Assembly: GCA_002919115.1 (NCBI GenBank)
Contig: PKER01000277.1
Location: forward strand, 1-9,368
Source of the DNA: a bacterium
Lineage (GTDB): Bacteria; Actinomycetota; Thermoleophilia; Solirubrobacterales; 70-9
Length of the DNA: 9,368 nucleotides
Reading direction: 5' to 3'
The translations under genes were made by a program, and so were the position numbers. The notes beneath the pieces are model-generated. The model was not told where the DNA came from. It made no database searches and saw only the letters and a list, made by a program, of their open reading frames with translations. Within the stretch, counting starts at the first letter, position 1. Each line of letters opens with the position of its first letter. This document shows positions 1 through 5,541 of this stretch, one piece after another.

Positions 1-510
1 TTCCAGTACCCGGTCGCGATCCCGGGCGTGACCGTCGCCAAGTACCTGCGCATGGTCGTGAACGCGCACCGCGAGGCCAAGGGCGAGCCCGAGATCAAGC
101 TCAGGGACTTCCGCCAGCAGACCGAGGAGGCGATGGAGCTCGTCAACATCCCGCGCGAGTTCTCCAGCCGCTACCTGAACGACGGCTTCTCGGGCGGCGA
201 GAAGAAGCGCATGGAGGTCCTCCAGCTCGCCATGCTGCGCCCGCAGATCGCGGTGCTCGACGAGACCGACTCCGGCCTCGACATCGACGCGCTCCGCATC
301 GTCGCCGAGGGCGTCAACAAGTTCGCGGGCCCGGACATGGGCGCGCTGATCATCACCCACTACCAGCGGATCCTGCACCTGGTCAAGCCGCAGAAGGTCC
401 ACGTCATGTACAAGGGCCGGATCGTCAAGGAGGGCGGCCCCGAGCTCGTCGGCGAGCTCGAGGAGAAGGGCTACGGCTGGATCACGCAGGAGGTCGAGGC
501 CGCGGCCTGA
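1..510 (+). CDS. sufC: SufC, SUF system ABC-type ATPase (5' truncated by window edge)
   Basis: SufC is the cytoplasmic ATPase of the SufBCD scaffold; its ATP-driven dimerisation remodels SufB/SufD during cluster assembly. The frame is open from base 1, so the internal GTG at 28 is not the start. About 80 N-terminal residues, including Walker A, lie outside the window (family length about 250). The 169 visible residues begin FQYPVAIPGV, a typical SufC Q-loop region with Gln at visible residue 2. The ABC signature SGGEKKR is at 64-70, Walker B ends in D87-E88 (VLDETDSGLD, SufC-like), and the switch His is H120 in IITHY. SufC-type ATPases differ from transport ABC proteins by this LDETDSGLD stretch and by lacking a membrane partner. 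The stop overlaps the sufS start by one base (TGATG), implying translational coupling. No defect is visible. Confidence 0.97.
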   Translation, partial: FQYPVAIPGVTVAKYLRMVVNAHREAKGEPEIKLRDFRQQTEEAMELVNIPREFSSRYLNDGFSGGEKKRMEVLQLAMLRPQIAVLDETDSGLDIDALRIVAEGVNKFAGPDMGALIITHYQRILHLVKPQKVHVMYKGRIVKEGGPELVGELEEKGYGWITQEVEAAA

Positions 511-1754
511 TGACCGCTCCTCCCGCCACCTTCCCGCTGGACAGGGTCCGCGAGGCCTTCCCGGCGCTCGCGCGGGAGGTGAACGGGAAGCCCGTCGCTT
601 ACCTGGACTCGGCGGCGAGCGCGCAGCGCGTGCTCGCCTCCATCCAGGCGGTCGACCGCTACGAGCGCCGCCACCACTCGAACGTCCATCGCGGCTCGCA
701 CACGCTCTCGGCCGAGGCGACGCAGGCGTACGAGGGCGCGCGCGCCACGGTCGCCGACCACATCGGCGCCGCGGACCGGCGCGAGGTGATCTTCGTCCGC
801 AACGCGACCGAGGCGATCAACCTCGTCGCGCGCGCCTGGGGCGACGCCAACGTAGGCCCGGGCGACCGCATCGTGCTCACCGAGCTCGAGCACCATTCGA
901 ACGTCGTCCCGTGGCAGCAGCTCGCCGCGCGCACCGGCGCCGAGATCGACTGGGTGGGCATCGACGACGACGGCTTTCTGCTGATGGACGAGCTCGACGC
1001 CGCGCTCGAGCGCGAGCCGAAGCTCGTCGCGGTCGCTCACGTCTCCAACGTCACCGGCACGCTCAACCCCGTCGAGGAGATCGCGCGCCGCGCCCACGAG
1101 GCGGGCGCGCTGATCCTGGTCGACGGCGCCCAGTCGGCGCCGAAGATGCCGATCGACGTGACCGCGATGGGCGCCGACTTCTACGCGCTCACCGGCCACA
1201 AGCTCTACGGCCCGACCGGCATCGGCGCGCTCTGGGGGCGGCTCGAGATCCTGCGGGAGATGGAGCCCTTCTTGGGTGGCGGCTCGATGATCCGCAAGGT
1301 CACCAAGGAGGGCACCACCTGGGCCGACGTGCCCGCGCGCTTCGAGGCCGGCACGCCGGCGATCTCGCAGGCGGTCGGCATGGCCGCCGCCCTGCGCTGG
1401 ATGGACGGCATCGGCATGGAGGCGATCCTCGCCCACGAGCGCGCCGTGACCGCGTACGCGCTCGCCGCGCTCGAGGACGTCCCCGGGCTGACCGTGTTCG
1501 GCCCTCCCCCCTCCCCCGAGCGCATCGGCCCGGTGTCGTTTGAGCTCGAGGGCGTACACGCCCACGACGTCTCGGAGATCCTCGACCGCCACGGCGTCGC
1601 GGTGCGCGCCGGCCACCACTGCGCCCAGCCGCTCATGGACCGTCTCGGCGTCCCGGCGACCGCCCGCGCCAGCTTCGGCGTCTACACGACGACCGAGGAG
1701 ATCGACCGCCTGGTCGAGGCGCTGCACGACGCGCGGCGGGTCTTCGGGGTCTAG
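510..1754 (+). CDS. sufS: SufS, PLP-dependent cysteine desulfurase (type II)
   Basis: SufS converts L-cysteine to L-alanine and holds the sulfur as a persulfide for SufU. The 414 residues match the usual SufS length. Visible class-V aminotransferase features are H128/H129 in LEHHSN, D205 and Q208 in VDGAQS, and the PLP Schiff-base lysine K231 in TGHKLYGPTG. The RFEAGTP motif follows. The persulfide Cys is C371 in RAGHHCAQPLM, the short-loop type II (SufS/CsdA) form. H352 in VHAHD aligns by spacing with the B. subtilis SufS His that swaps onto the SufU zinc, which agrees with sufU being downstream. The ATG at 510 overlaps the sufC stop and gives the expected N-terminus (FPLDRVREAFPAL, then AYLDSAASAQ). 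No transporter or regulator intervenes. The function is firm from motifs and context. Confidence 0.97.
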   Translation: MTAPPATFPLDRVREAFPALAREVNGKPVAYLDSAASAQRVLASIQAVDRYERRHHSNVHRGSHTLSAEATQAYEGARATVADHIGAADRREVIFVRNATEAINLVARAWGDANVGPGDRIVLTELEHHSNVVPWQQLAARTGAEIDWVGIDDDGFLLMDELDAALEREPKLVAVAHVSNVTGTLNPVEEIARRAHEAGALILVDGAQSAPKMPIDVTAMGADFYALTGHKLYGPTGIGALWGRLEILREMEPFLGGGSMIRKVTKEGTTWADVPARFEAGTPAISQAVGMAAALRWMDGIGMEAILAHERAVTAYALAALEDVPGLTVFGPPPSPERIGPVSFELEGVHAHDVSEILDRHGVAVRAGHHCAQPLMDRLGVPATARASFGVYTTTEEIDRLVEALHDARRVFGV

Positions 1755-1790
1755 CTCGAGCATCGCGCGGGCCGACCACGAGGTCGCACG

Positions 1791-1864
1791 TACGGCTCCC
1801 CCGGGAGCCGTAACCGCGAACTCGCGGGGGCGTTCGCGACCGTGCGCCGGGGGCCGCCGGCCCC
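1791..1864 (+). other. Cluster of three inverted repeats in the sufS-sufU gap
   Basis: The 130-bp gap between sufS and sufU holds three inverted repeats in a row. The first has perfect 10-bp arms, TACGGCTCCC at 1791-1800 and GGGAGCCGTA at 1803-1812, with a CC centre. The second is CCGCGA/TCGCGG at 1814-1827 with a 2-nt centre. The third is GGGGCC/GGCCCC at 1850-1864 with a 3-nt loop. None is followed by a T tract, so these are not classical intrinsic terminators. They could attenuate transcription, stabilise the sufCS mRNA 3' end, or be an operator next to the putative sufU promoter. The structure is seen directly; the role is unknown. Confidence 0.55.
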
Positions 1865-1870
1865 GACCGC

Positions 1871-1876
1871 TACCGT
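1871..1876 (+). promoter_or_regulatory. Putative -10 element of sufU (TACCGT)
   Basis: TACCGT fits the actinobacterial TANNNT -10 pattern and is the only such hexamer in the sufS-sufU gap. It ends 9 nt before the sufU GTG, so initiation about 7 nt downstream would give an essentially leaderless mRNA. That would explain the absence of a Shine-Dalgarno sequence. No convincing -35 hexamer is visible at the right distance. Confidence 0.45.
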
Positions 1877-1884
1877 TTCAGTGC

Positions 1885-2316
1885 GTGGACGATCTCTACC
1901 GCGAGCAGATCCTCGAGCACTACAAGCGGCCGCACAACTTCGGGCGCCTCGAGGAGTACGACCTCGAGTTCGAGGACTCGAACCCCTTCTGCGGGGACGA
2001 GCAGCACGTCTTCATCCGCCTCGACGAGAACGACCGGGTCGCCGAGGTGAGCTTCGAGGGCAAGGGCTGCGCGATCTCGACGGCGGCGACGTCGATGCTC
2101 ACCGACGAGCTGATCGGCAAGTCCCGCGAGGAGCTCCTGCGCCTGCCGAAGGAGTTCGTGCTCGACCTGCTCGGCATCGAGATCTCCGCGACGCGCATGA
2201 AGTGCGCCCTGCTCGGCCTCAAGGTGATCAAGTCCGCGAGCCTCGGCGACGCCGCCGACTGGGAGGACGAGGGCCTGCAGGGCGATCCGTCCGAGGTCGC
2301 GCGCGAAGGGATCTGA
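1885..2316 (+). CDS. sufU: SufU, zinc-dependent sulfurtransferase partner of SufS
   Basis: SufU (IscU/NifU-N fold) accepts persulfide sulfur from SufS and passes it to the SufBCD scaffold. The product has 143 residues from a GTG start, beginning VDDLYREQILEHYKRPHNFG, the standard SufU N-terminus. The frame is open upstream for over 300 bases, but that sequence is a shadow of sufS. Zinc ligands are all present: C36 and D38 (NPFCGD), C62 (GKGCAIS) and C107 (RMKCALL). Lysine rather than histidine precedes C107, as in SufU and unlike IscU (HC). The C62-C107 spacing is 45, close to IscU (43 in E. coli) and shorter than B. subtilis SufU (62), from memory, so the usual SufU insertion seems mostly missing. 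No Shine-Dalgarno precedes the GTG; a TACCGT box lies 9 nt upstream. The name SufU rests on the KC motif and on sufS next door. Confidence 0.93.
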   Translation: MDDLYREQILEHYKRPHNFGRLEEYDLEFEDSNPFCGDEQHVFIRLDENDRVAEVSFEGKGCAISTAATSMLTDELIGKSREELLRLPKEFVLDLLGIEISATRMKCALLGLKVIKSASLGDAADWEDEGLQGDPSEVAREGI

Positions 2317-2362
2317 GGGAGTTCCGCGTCCCGTCGGGTTGCGCGCGGGCCCGGCGCGCGGT

Positions 2363-2368
2363 TACGTT
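2363..2368 (+). promoter_or_regulatory. Putative promoter of the beta-helix gene (-10 TACGTT)
   Basis: TACGTT matches TANNNT and ends 12 nt before the ATG at 2380, so the transcript would have a leader of about 5 nt. TTGCGC at 2339-2344, 18 nt upstream of it, is a partial -35 match. A small GCGCGC inverted repeat (2341-2359) lies between the two hexamers. The site is predicted only from spacing and motif. Confidence 0.42.
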
Positions 2369-2379
2369 TGCGTCCTCCC

Positions 2380-3664
2380 ATGCGGGGCCGGACGGTCAGT
2401 GCGCTTGGCGTCGCGGCTGGGGTCCTGGCCCTGGCCGCCCCCGCCGCGTGGGGCGCGACGCGCTACGCGGAGCCCGGAGGCGACGGCCCCGCCGCGAGTT
2501 GCCCTCAGGCCAACCCCGTGCGACATCCAGACGGCGGTCGAGCACGCCTCCGTGGCGTACGGCGACAAGGTCGTGCTGCTCCCGGGCACCTACGCGGTGG
2601 GCACCGACCCGCTCCAGCCGAACGACGCCATCTCGATCGGCGGCAGGCGTAAGGGGCCCCGGCCGGCGATCGTCGGGAGCGACACCGGCATCAACCGGGT
2701 CGTCGACCCGAACGTCGATGGGGTGCGCCTCCACGACGTCAAGGTGCGGGGCGGGGCGATCAGCACCGTTGCCTTCGTCGGTGTGTCCGAGCGAGTCGAG
2801 GCGGTGGGCCCGTTCATCGGTTGCGGGAGAGCCGAGGTGATCCGGGACTCGGTCTGCGTTTCGACGGGCAGCTTCGGCCACGCGGTCTCCTGGGCGGCCG
2901 GCTGCGGCGGCCCCATCACGCTGCCGCGAATGCGGCTTCGCAACGTCACCGCGATCGCGCTGGGCGCGAGCGGAACCGGGATCAACACGGAGGTCAACGG
3001 CGGCTGCGACATCCTGATCGAGGGCCGCAACGTGATCGCGACCGGCCCGCTGCGGGACCTCTACGCCGCCGCGGACGCCATGCCCAACTCGCGCGCCGAG
3101 ATCAACCTCACGTACTCGGCCTTCGACACGGTCGCAAAAAGCGGCGCCAACGCGTTCGCAACGCCGGCCGGGACGAACGAGAACATCACCGCCGCGCCGG
3201 TCCTCACCAACCCCGCGGGCGGCGACTACGGCCAGCTCCCCGGCTCGCCGACGATCGACGCAGGCACCCGCAACGACCCGCACGACCTGCTCGGGAAGTC
3301 CGACCTTGACGGCGGGCGCAGCATCGTCGGCGGGAGAGTCGACATCGGCGCCGACGAGTTCGACTTCGCCTGCAAGGGCCGCTCGGCCACGATCGTGGGC
3401 ACCGGCGGCGCCATCGTGGGCACGAACGGGCCCGACGTGATCGTGGGCACGCGCGGCCGCGACAAGATCCGCGCGCGCGGCGGCAACGACCTCGTCTGCG
3501 GCGGCGGTGGGCCCGACACGATCAAGGGCGGCGGCGGCAAGGACCACCTCTACGGGCAGGCCGGCCGCGACAGGCTCGTGGGCGGCGCGGGCAAGGGCGA
3601 CCTCTGCCACGGCGGGGCCGGCAAGGACAGGGCCCACCGCACCTGCGAGAAGGTCAAGGGCTGA
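2380..3664 (+). CDS. Secreted beta-helix protein with choice-of-anchor-Q-like region and RTX-like repeats; frameshifted
   Basis: This looks like an exported parallel beta-helix protein; function unknown. It is readable only if one base is skipped near 2514-2517. The first 45 residues are in the frame of the ATG at 2380: a signal peptide (MRGRTVSALGVAAGVLALAA, cleavage near AWG-A or GA-T) and then ATRYAEPGG...CPQANP. The rest is in the next frame, starting PCDIQTAVEHASVAYGDKVVLLPGTY, a typical opening of such proteins. The composite has 427 residues. The middle is a probable pectate-lyase-like beta-helix with low motif content. Residues about 289-326 (SPTIDAG ... DIGADEF) match the choice-of-anchor Q pattern. 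Residues about 347-418 hold eight RTX-like nonapeptides. The upstream part of the second frame is arginine- and proline-rich shadow sequence, not a credible N-terminus. The frameshift may be a sequencing error, a real lesion or, less likely, programmed. The gene has no evident SUF role. Confidence 0.8.
2512..2520 (+). other. Apparent frameshift site in the beta-helix gene
   Basis: At AACCCCGTG the reading must change frame. Taking the run of four C at 2514-2517 as three C gives AAC CCG TGC GAC, joining CPQANP to CDIQTAVEHA. Upstream only the first frame encodes a signal peptide, and downstream only the second frame encodes the beta-helix and repeats. In the first frame the reading runs on only to about 2652. 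Confidence 0.75.
3392..3450 (+). repeat. Three copies of an 11-bp direct repeat (ATCGTGGGCAC)
   Basis: Exact copies of ATCGTGGGCAC start at 3392, 3413 and 3440. The spacings of 21 and 27 are multiples of three, so each copy encodes Ile-Val-Gly-Thr at the start of the RTX-like region. This fits recent in-frame duplication of repeat units. Confidence 0.8.
3419..3634 (+). repeat. RTX-like (hemolysin-type) nonapeptide repeats
   Basis: Eight consecutive units follow the GGxGxDxUx pattern: GTNGPDVIV, GTRGRDKIR, ARGGNDLVC, GGGGPDTIK, GGGGKDHLY, GQAGRDRLV, GGAGKGDLC and GGAGKDRAH. The seventh unit has its Asp shifted by one and is followed by one extra residue (His). In the RTX family such units form a calcium-filled beta-roll in secreted proteins. 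Several units have Arg or Lys before the Asp, common in actinobacterial versions, so calcium binding is not certain. Confidence 0.8.
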
Positions 3665-3725
3665 GCGCGCGCGGCCCGCGTACCCTGCGGCGTCCTGGCG
3701 CCGTGGGTCCACCCCTGCCCACCGC

Positions 3726-3731
3726 TAAAAT
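3726..3731 (+). promoter_or_regulatory. Probable -10 element of the Rieske-sufB-sufD unit (TAAAAT)
   Basis: TAAAAT is a near-ideal -10 hexamer and part of an unusually AT-rich patch for this window. Initiation near 3738 would leave a leader of about 18 nt containing the AAGGTAGG ribosome-binding sequence at 3741-3748 before the ATG at 3756. No clear -35 is visible, which may mean an activator-dependent or extended promoter. An imperfect dyad overlaps the element. If real, this promoter drives the Rieske gene, sufB and sufD separately from sufCS. Confidence 0.6.
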
Positions 3732-3752
3732 CCGACTTCCAAGGTAGGTTTT
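3727..3752. promoter_or_regulatory. Imperfect dyad overlapping the Rieske-sufBD promoter, possible operator
   Basis: The left arm AAAATCCGACT (3727-3737) and right arm AGGTAGGTTTT (3742-3752) surround a TCCA-type centre with partial dyad symmetry, about 6 of 10 core positions matching. The left half CCGACT resembles half of an IscR-type (Rrf2 family) site; the right half does not fit well. It covers the -10 element and the predicted start site, where a repressor would act. This is a weak candidate. Confidence 0.25.
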
Positions 3753-3755
3753 TGC

Positions 3756-4073
3756 ATGCCCGAGATCACCGTCTGCAGCTCCGACGATCTGCCCGAAGGG
3801 GCGATGCGCATCGTCACCACCGATGACGGCCGCAAGGTCGGGGTCTTCCGCTGCGCGAACGGCGAGCTCCTCGCGATCGAGGATCGGTGCTCGCACGACG
3901 ACGGCCCGCTGGCGGAGGGCCCGTTCGATCCCGCGGCCTGTACCGTTGAATGTCCACGCCACGGCTCGCTGTTTGACCTGCGGACGGGCCGCCCGCGCTC
4001 CTTGCCGGCCTACGCGCCGGTCGAGACCTTCGCGGCGCGCGAGGAGGACGGCCTAGTGAAGCTGGAGGTTTGA
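3756..4073 (+). CDS. Small Rieske-type [2Fe-2S] ferredoxin of the SUF locus
   Basis: The 105-residue soluble protein is a stand-alone Rieske domain resembling the ferredoxin of aromatic-ring dioxygenases. The cluster ligands are visible as C45-S-H47 (RCSHDDGPLAEG) and C66-P-R-H69 (CPRHGSLFDL), the standard CxH...CxxH pair. There is no membrane helix or signal peptide, so it acts in the cytoplasm. Genes of this kind commonly sit within actinobacterial SUF operons, usually near sufD and sufC. Here it directly precedes sufB with a 10-bp gap, suggesting co-translation. A role in electron supply to SUF assembly or as a first client is inferred, not shown. The ATG at 3756 has AAGGTAGG upstream and a good TAAAAT box. 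A dioxygenase ferredoxin role is less likely, since no oxygenase gene is nearby. Confidence 0.93.
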   Translation: MPEITVCSSDDLPEGAMRIVTTDDGRKVGVFRCANGELLAIEDRCSHDDGPLAEGPFDPAACTVECPRHGSLFDLRTGRPRSLPAYAPVETFAAREEDGLVKLEV

Positions 4074-4083
4074 AAGCTCTCTC

Positions 4084-5541
4084 ATGACCACGCCCGAGAC
4101 ACCCACCGTCGAGTCCACCAAGGTCCTCACCGAGGAGGAGGCCGCGCTCAAGGAGATCGGCAGCGACTACGCCGAGCGCTTCGGCTTCCACGATCCCGAG
4201 AACTACCTGTACAAGGCGCCCAAGGGCCTCAGCCGCGAGATCGTCGAGGCGATCTCCGAGTACAAGAACGAGCCCGACTGGATGCGGGAGTTCCGCCTGA
4301 AGGCCTACGAGCACTTCGTGGAGCGCCCCACCCCCACCTGGGGCGGCGACCTGAGCGGGATCGACTGGGACGACATCCACTACTTCGTCCGCGCCTCCGA
4401 GCGCGCCAGCCGCAGCTGGGACGAGGTCCCCGAGGACATCAAGCGCACCTTCGACCGCCTCGGCATCCCCGAGGCCGAGCGCAAGTTCCTCGCGGGCGTC
4501 GGCGCCCAGTACGAGTCCGAGGTCGTCTACCACCAGGTGCGCGAGGACCTCGAGAAGCAGGGCGTGATCTTCCTCGACATGGACTCGGGCCTGCGCGAGC
4601 ACGAGGACATCGTGCGCGAGTACTGGGCGACGGTGATCCCGCCGAACGACAACAAGCTCGCGGCGCTCAACTCCGCCGTGTGGTCGGGCGGCTCGTTCGT
4701 CTACGTGCCGAAGGGCGTCAAGGTCGAGATGCCGCTGCAGGCCTACTTCCGGATCAACACGGAGAACATGGGCCAGTTCGAGCGGACGCTGATCATCGCC
4801 GAGGAGGGCTCCGACGTCCACTACATCGAGGGCTGCACCGCCCCGGTGTACTCCACGGACTCGCTGCACTCCGCGGTCGTCGAGATCATCGTCAAGCCGG
4901 GCGCGCGGGTCCGCTACACGACCGTCCAGAACTGGTCGCAGAACGTCTACAACCTCGTCACCAAGCGCGCGGTCGCCTACGAGAACGCGACGATGGAGTG
5001 GGTCGACTGCAACCTGGGCTCGAAGCTCACGATGAAGTACCCGTCGATCTACCTGCTCGGCGAGCGGGCCCACGGCGAGATCCTCTCGATCGCGTTCGCC
5101 GGCCGCGGCCAGCACCAGGACGCGGGGGGCAAGATCATCCACGGCGCGCCGAAGACCACCTCGTCGGTGTTCTCGAAGTCGATCTCCAAGGACGGCGGCC
5201 GCTCGACCTACCGCGGCCTGCTCGAGGTCGCCAAGGGCGCGACCGAGGCCAAGTCCAAGGTCGTCTGCGACGCGCTGCTGCTCGACCCGCAGTCGCGCTC
5301 GGACACCTACCCGACGATCCGCATCGACGAGAACGACGCGTCGATCGGCCACGAGGCCTCGGTGTCCAAGGTCGGCGAGGACCAGCTCTTCTACCTGCAG
5401 GCCCACGGCCTAGACGAGGAGGAGGCCTCGAAGATGATCGTCAACGGCTTCATCGAGCCGATCACGAAGGAGCTGCCGATGGAGTACGCGGTTGAGATGA
5501 ACCGCCTGATCGAGCTGCAGATGGAGGGTTCGATTGGCTAG
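4084..5541 (+). CDS. sufB: SufB, Fe-S cluster scaffold subunit of SufBCD
   Basis: SufB is the main scaffold on which new Fe-S clusters are built, in complex with SufC and SufD. The 485 residues match the family length. It has the N-terminal YAERFGFHDPENYLYKAPKGLS region, then the beta-helix core with VWSGGSFVYVPKGVKVEMPLQ, then the C-terminal helical domain (GEDQLFYLQAHGLDEEEASKMIVNGF). By recalled E. coli numbering the key residues are kept: C251 (EGCTAP; C254), C395 (VVCDALL; C405), and H423-E424 (GHEAS; H433-E434). No intein is present at the C251 region, unlike some mycobacterial SufB proteins. The C-terminal LPMEYAVEMNRLIELQMEG is typical of actinobacteria. GGAGG at 4064-4068 is rather far upstream (15 nt). 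The end overlaps sufD by 8 bases. Confidence 0.97.
   Translation: MTTPETPTVESTKVLTEEEAALKEIGSDYAERFGFHDPENYLYKAPKGLSREIVEAISEYKNEPDWMREFRLKAYEHFVERPTPTWGGDLSGIDWDDIHYFVRASERASRSWDEVPEDIKRTFDRLGIPEAERKFLAGVGAQYESEVVYHQVREDLEKQGVIFLDMDSGLREHEDIVREYWATVIPPNDNKLAALNSAVWSGGSFVYVPKGVKVEMPLQAYFRINTENMGQFERTLIIAEEGSDVHYIEGCTAPVYSTDSLHSAVVEIIVKPGARVRYTTVQNWSQNVYNLVTKRAVAYENATMEWVDCNLGSKLTMKYPSIYLLGERAHGEILSIAFAGRGQHQDAGGKIIHGAPKTTSSVFSKSISKDGGRSTYRGLLEVAKGATEAKSKVVCDALLLDPQSRSDTYPTIRIDENDASIGHEASVSKVGEDQLFYLQAHGLDEEEASKMIVNGFIEPITKELPMEYAVEMNRLIELQMEGSIG

Noticed and set aside
471..1763. 430-codon open frame on the minus strand opposite sufS
   Set aside because: Shadow of sufS with low-complexity R/A/V/D composition and no recognisable motif.
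1540..1884. N-terminal extension of sufU back into sufS
   Set aside because: This part of the frame is Ser/Arg/Thr-rich shadow of sufS; SufU proteins start at the VDDLYREQILEHY segment, so GTG 1885 is the start.
2339..2515. Unshifted N-terminus for the beta-helix protein in its main frame
   Set aside because: It is Arg/Pro-rich with no signal peptide, whereas the neighbouring frame encodes a good signal peptide and the expected CPQANP motif; a frameshift explains both.
2396..3712. 438-codon minus-strand open frame opposite the beta-helix gene
   Set aside because: The plus strand holds a signal peptide, anchor-Q-like region and RTX-like repeats; the minus frame has no motif and A/R/D/V bias.
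5200..5310. Suspected loss of an essential Cys in SufB (no Cys in the DPQSRSDTYP stretch)
   Set aside because: Counting back through recalled E. coli SufB places essential C405 in the QCDS motif, which is kept here as C395; the missing Cys is a different, non-equivalent one.
3814..5406. 530-codon open frame on the minus strand opposite the Rieske gene and sufB
   Set aside because: Antisense to clear Rieske and SufB genes; its Val/Leu/Asp/Arg-rich, domain-free sequence is what high-GC codon bias produces on the opposite strand.
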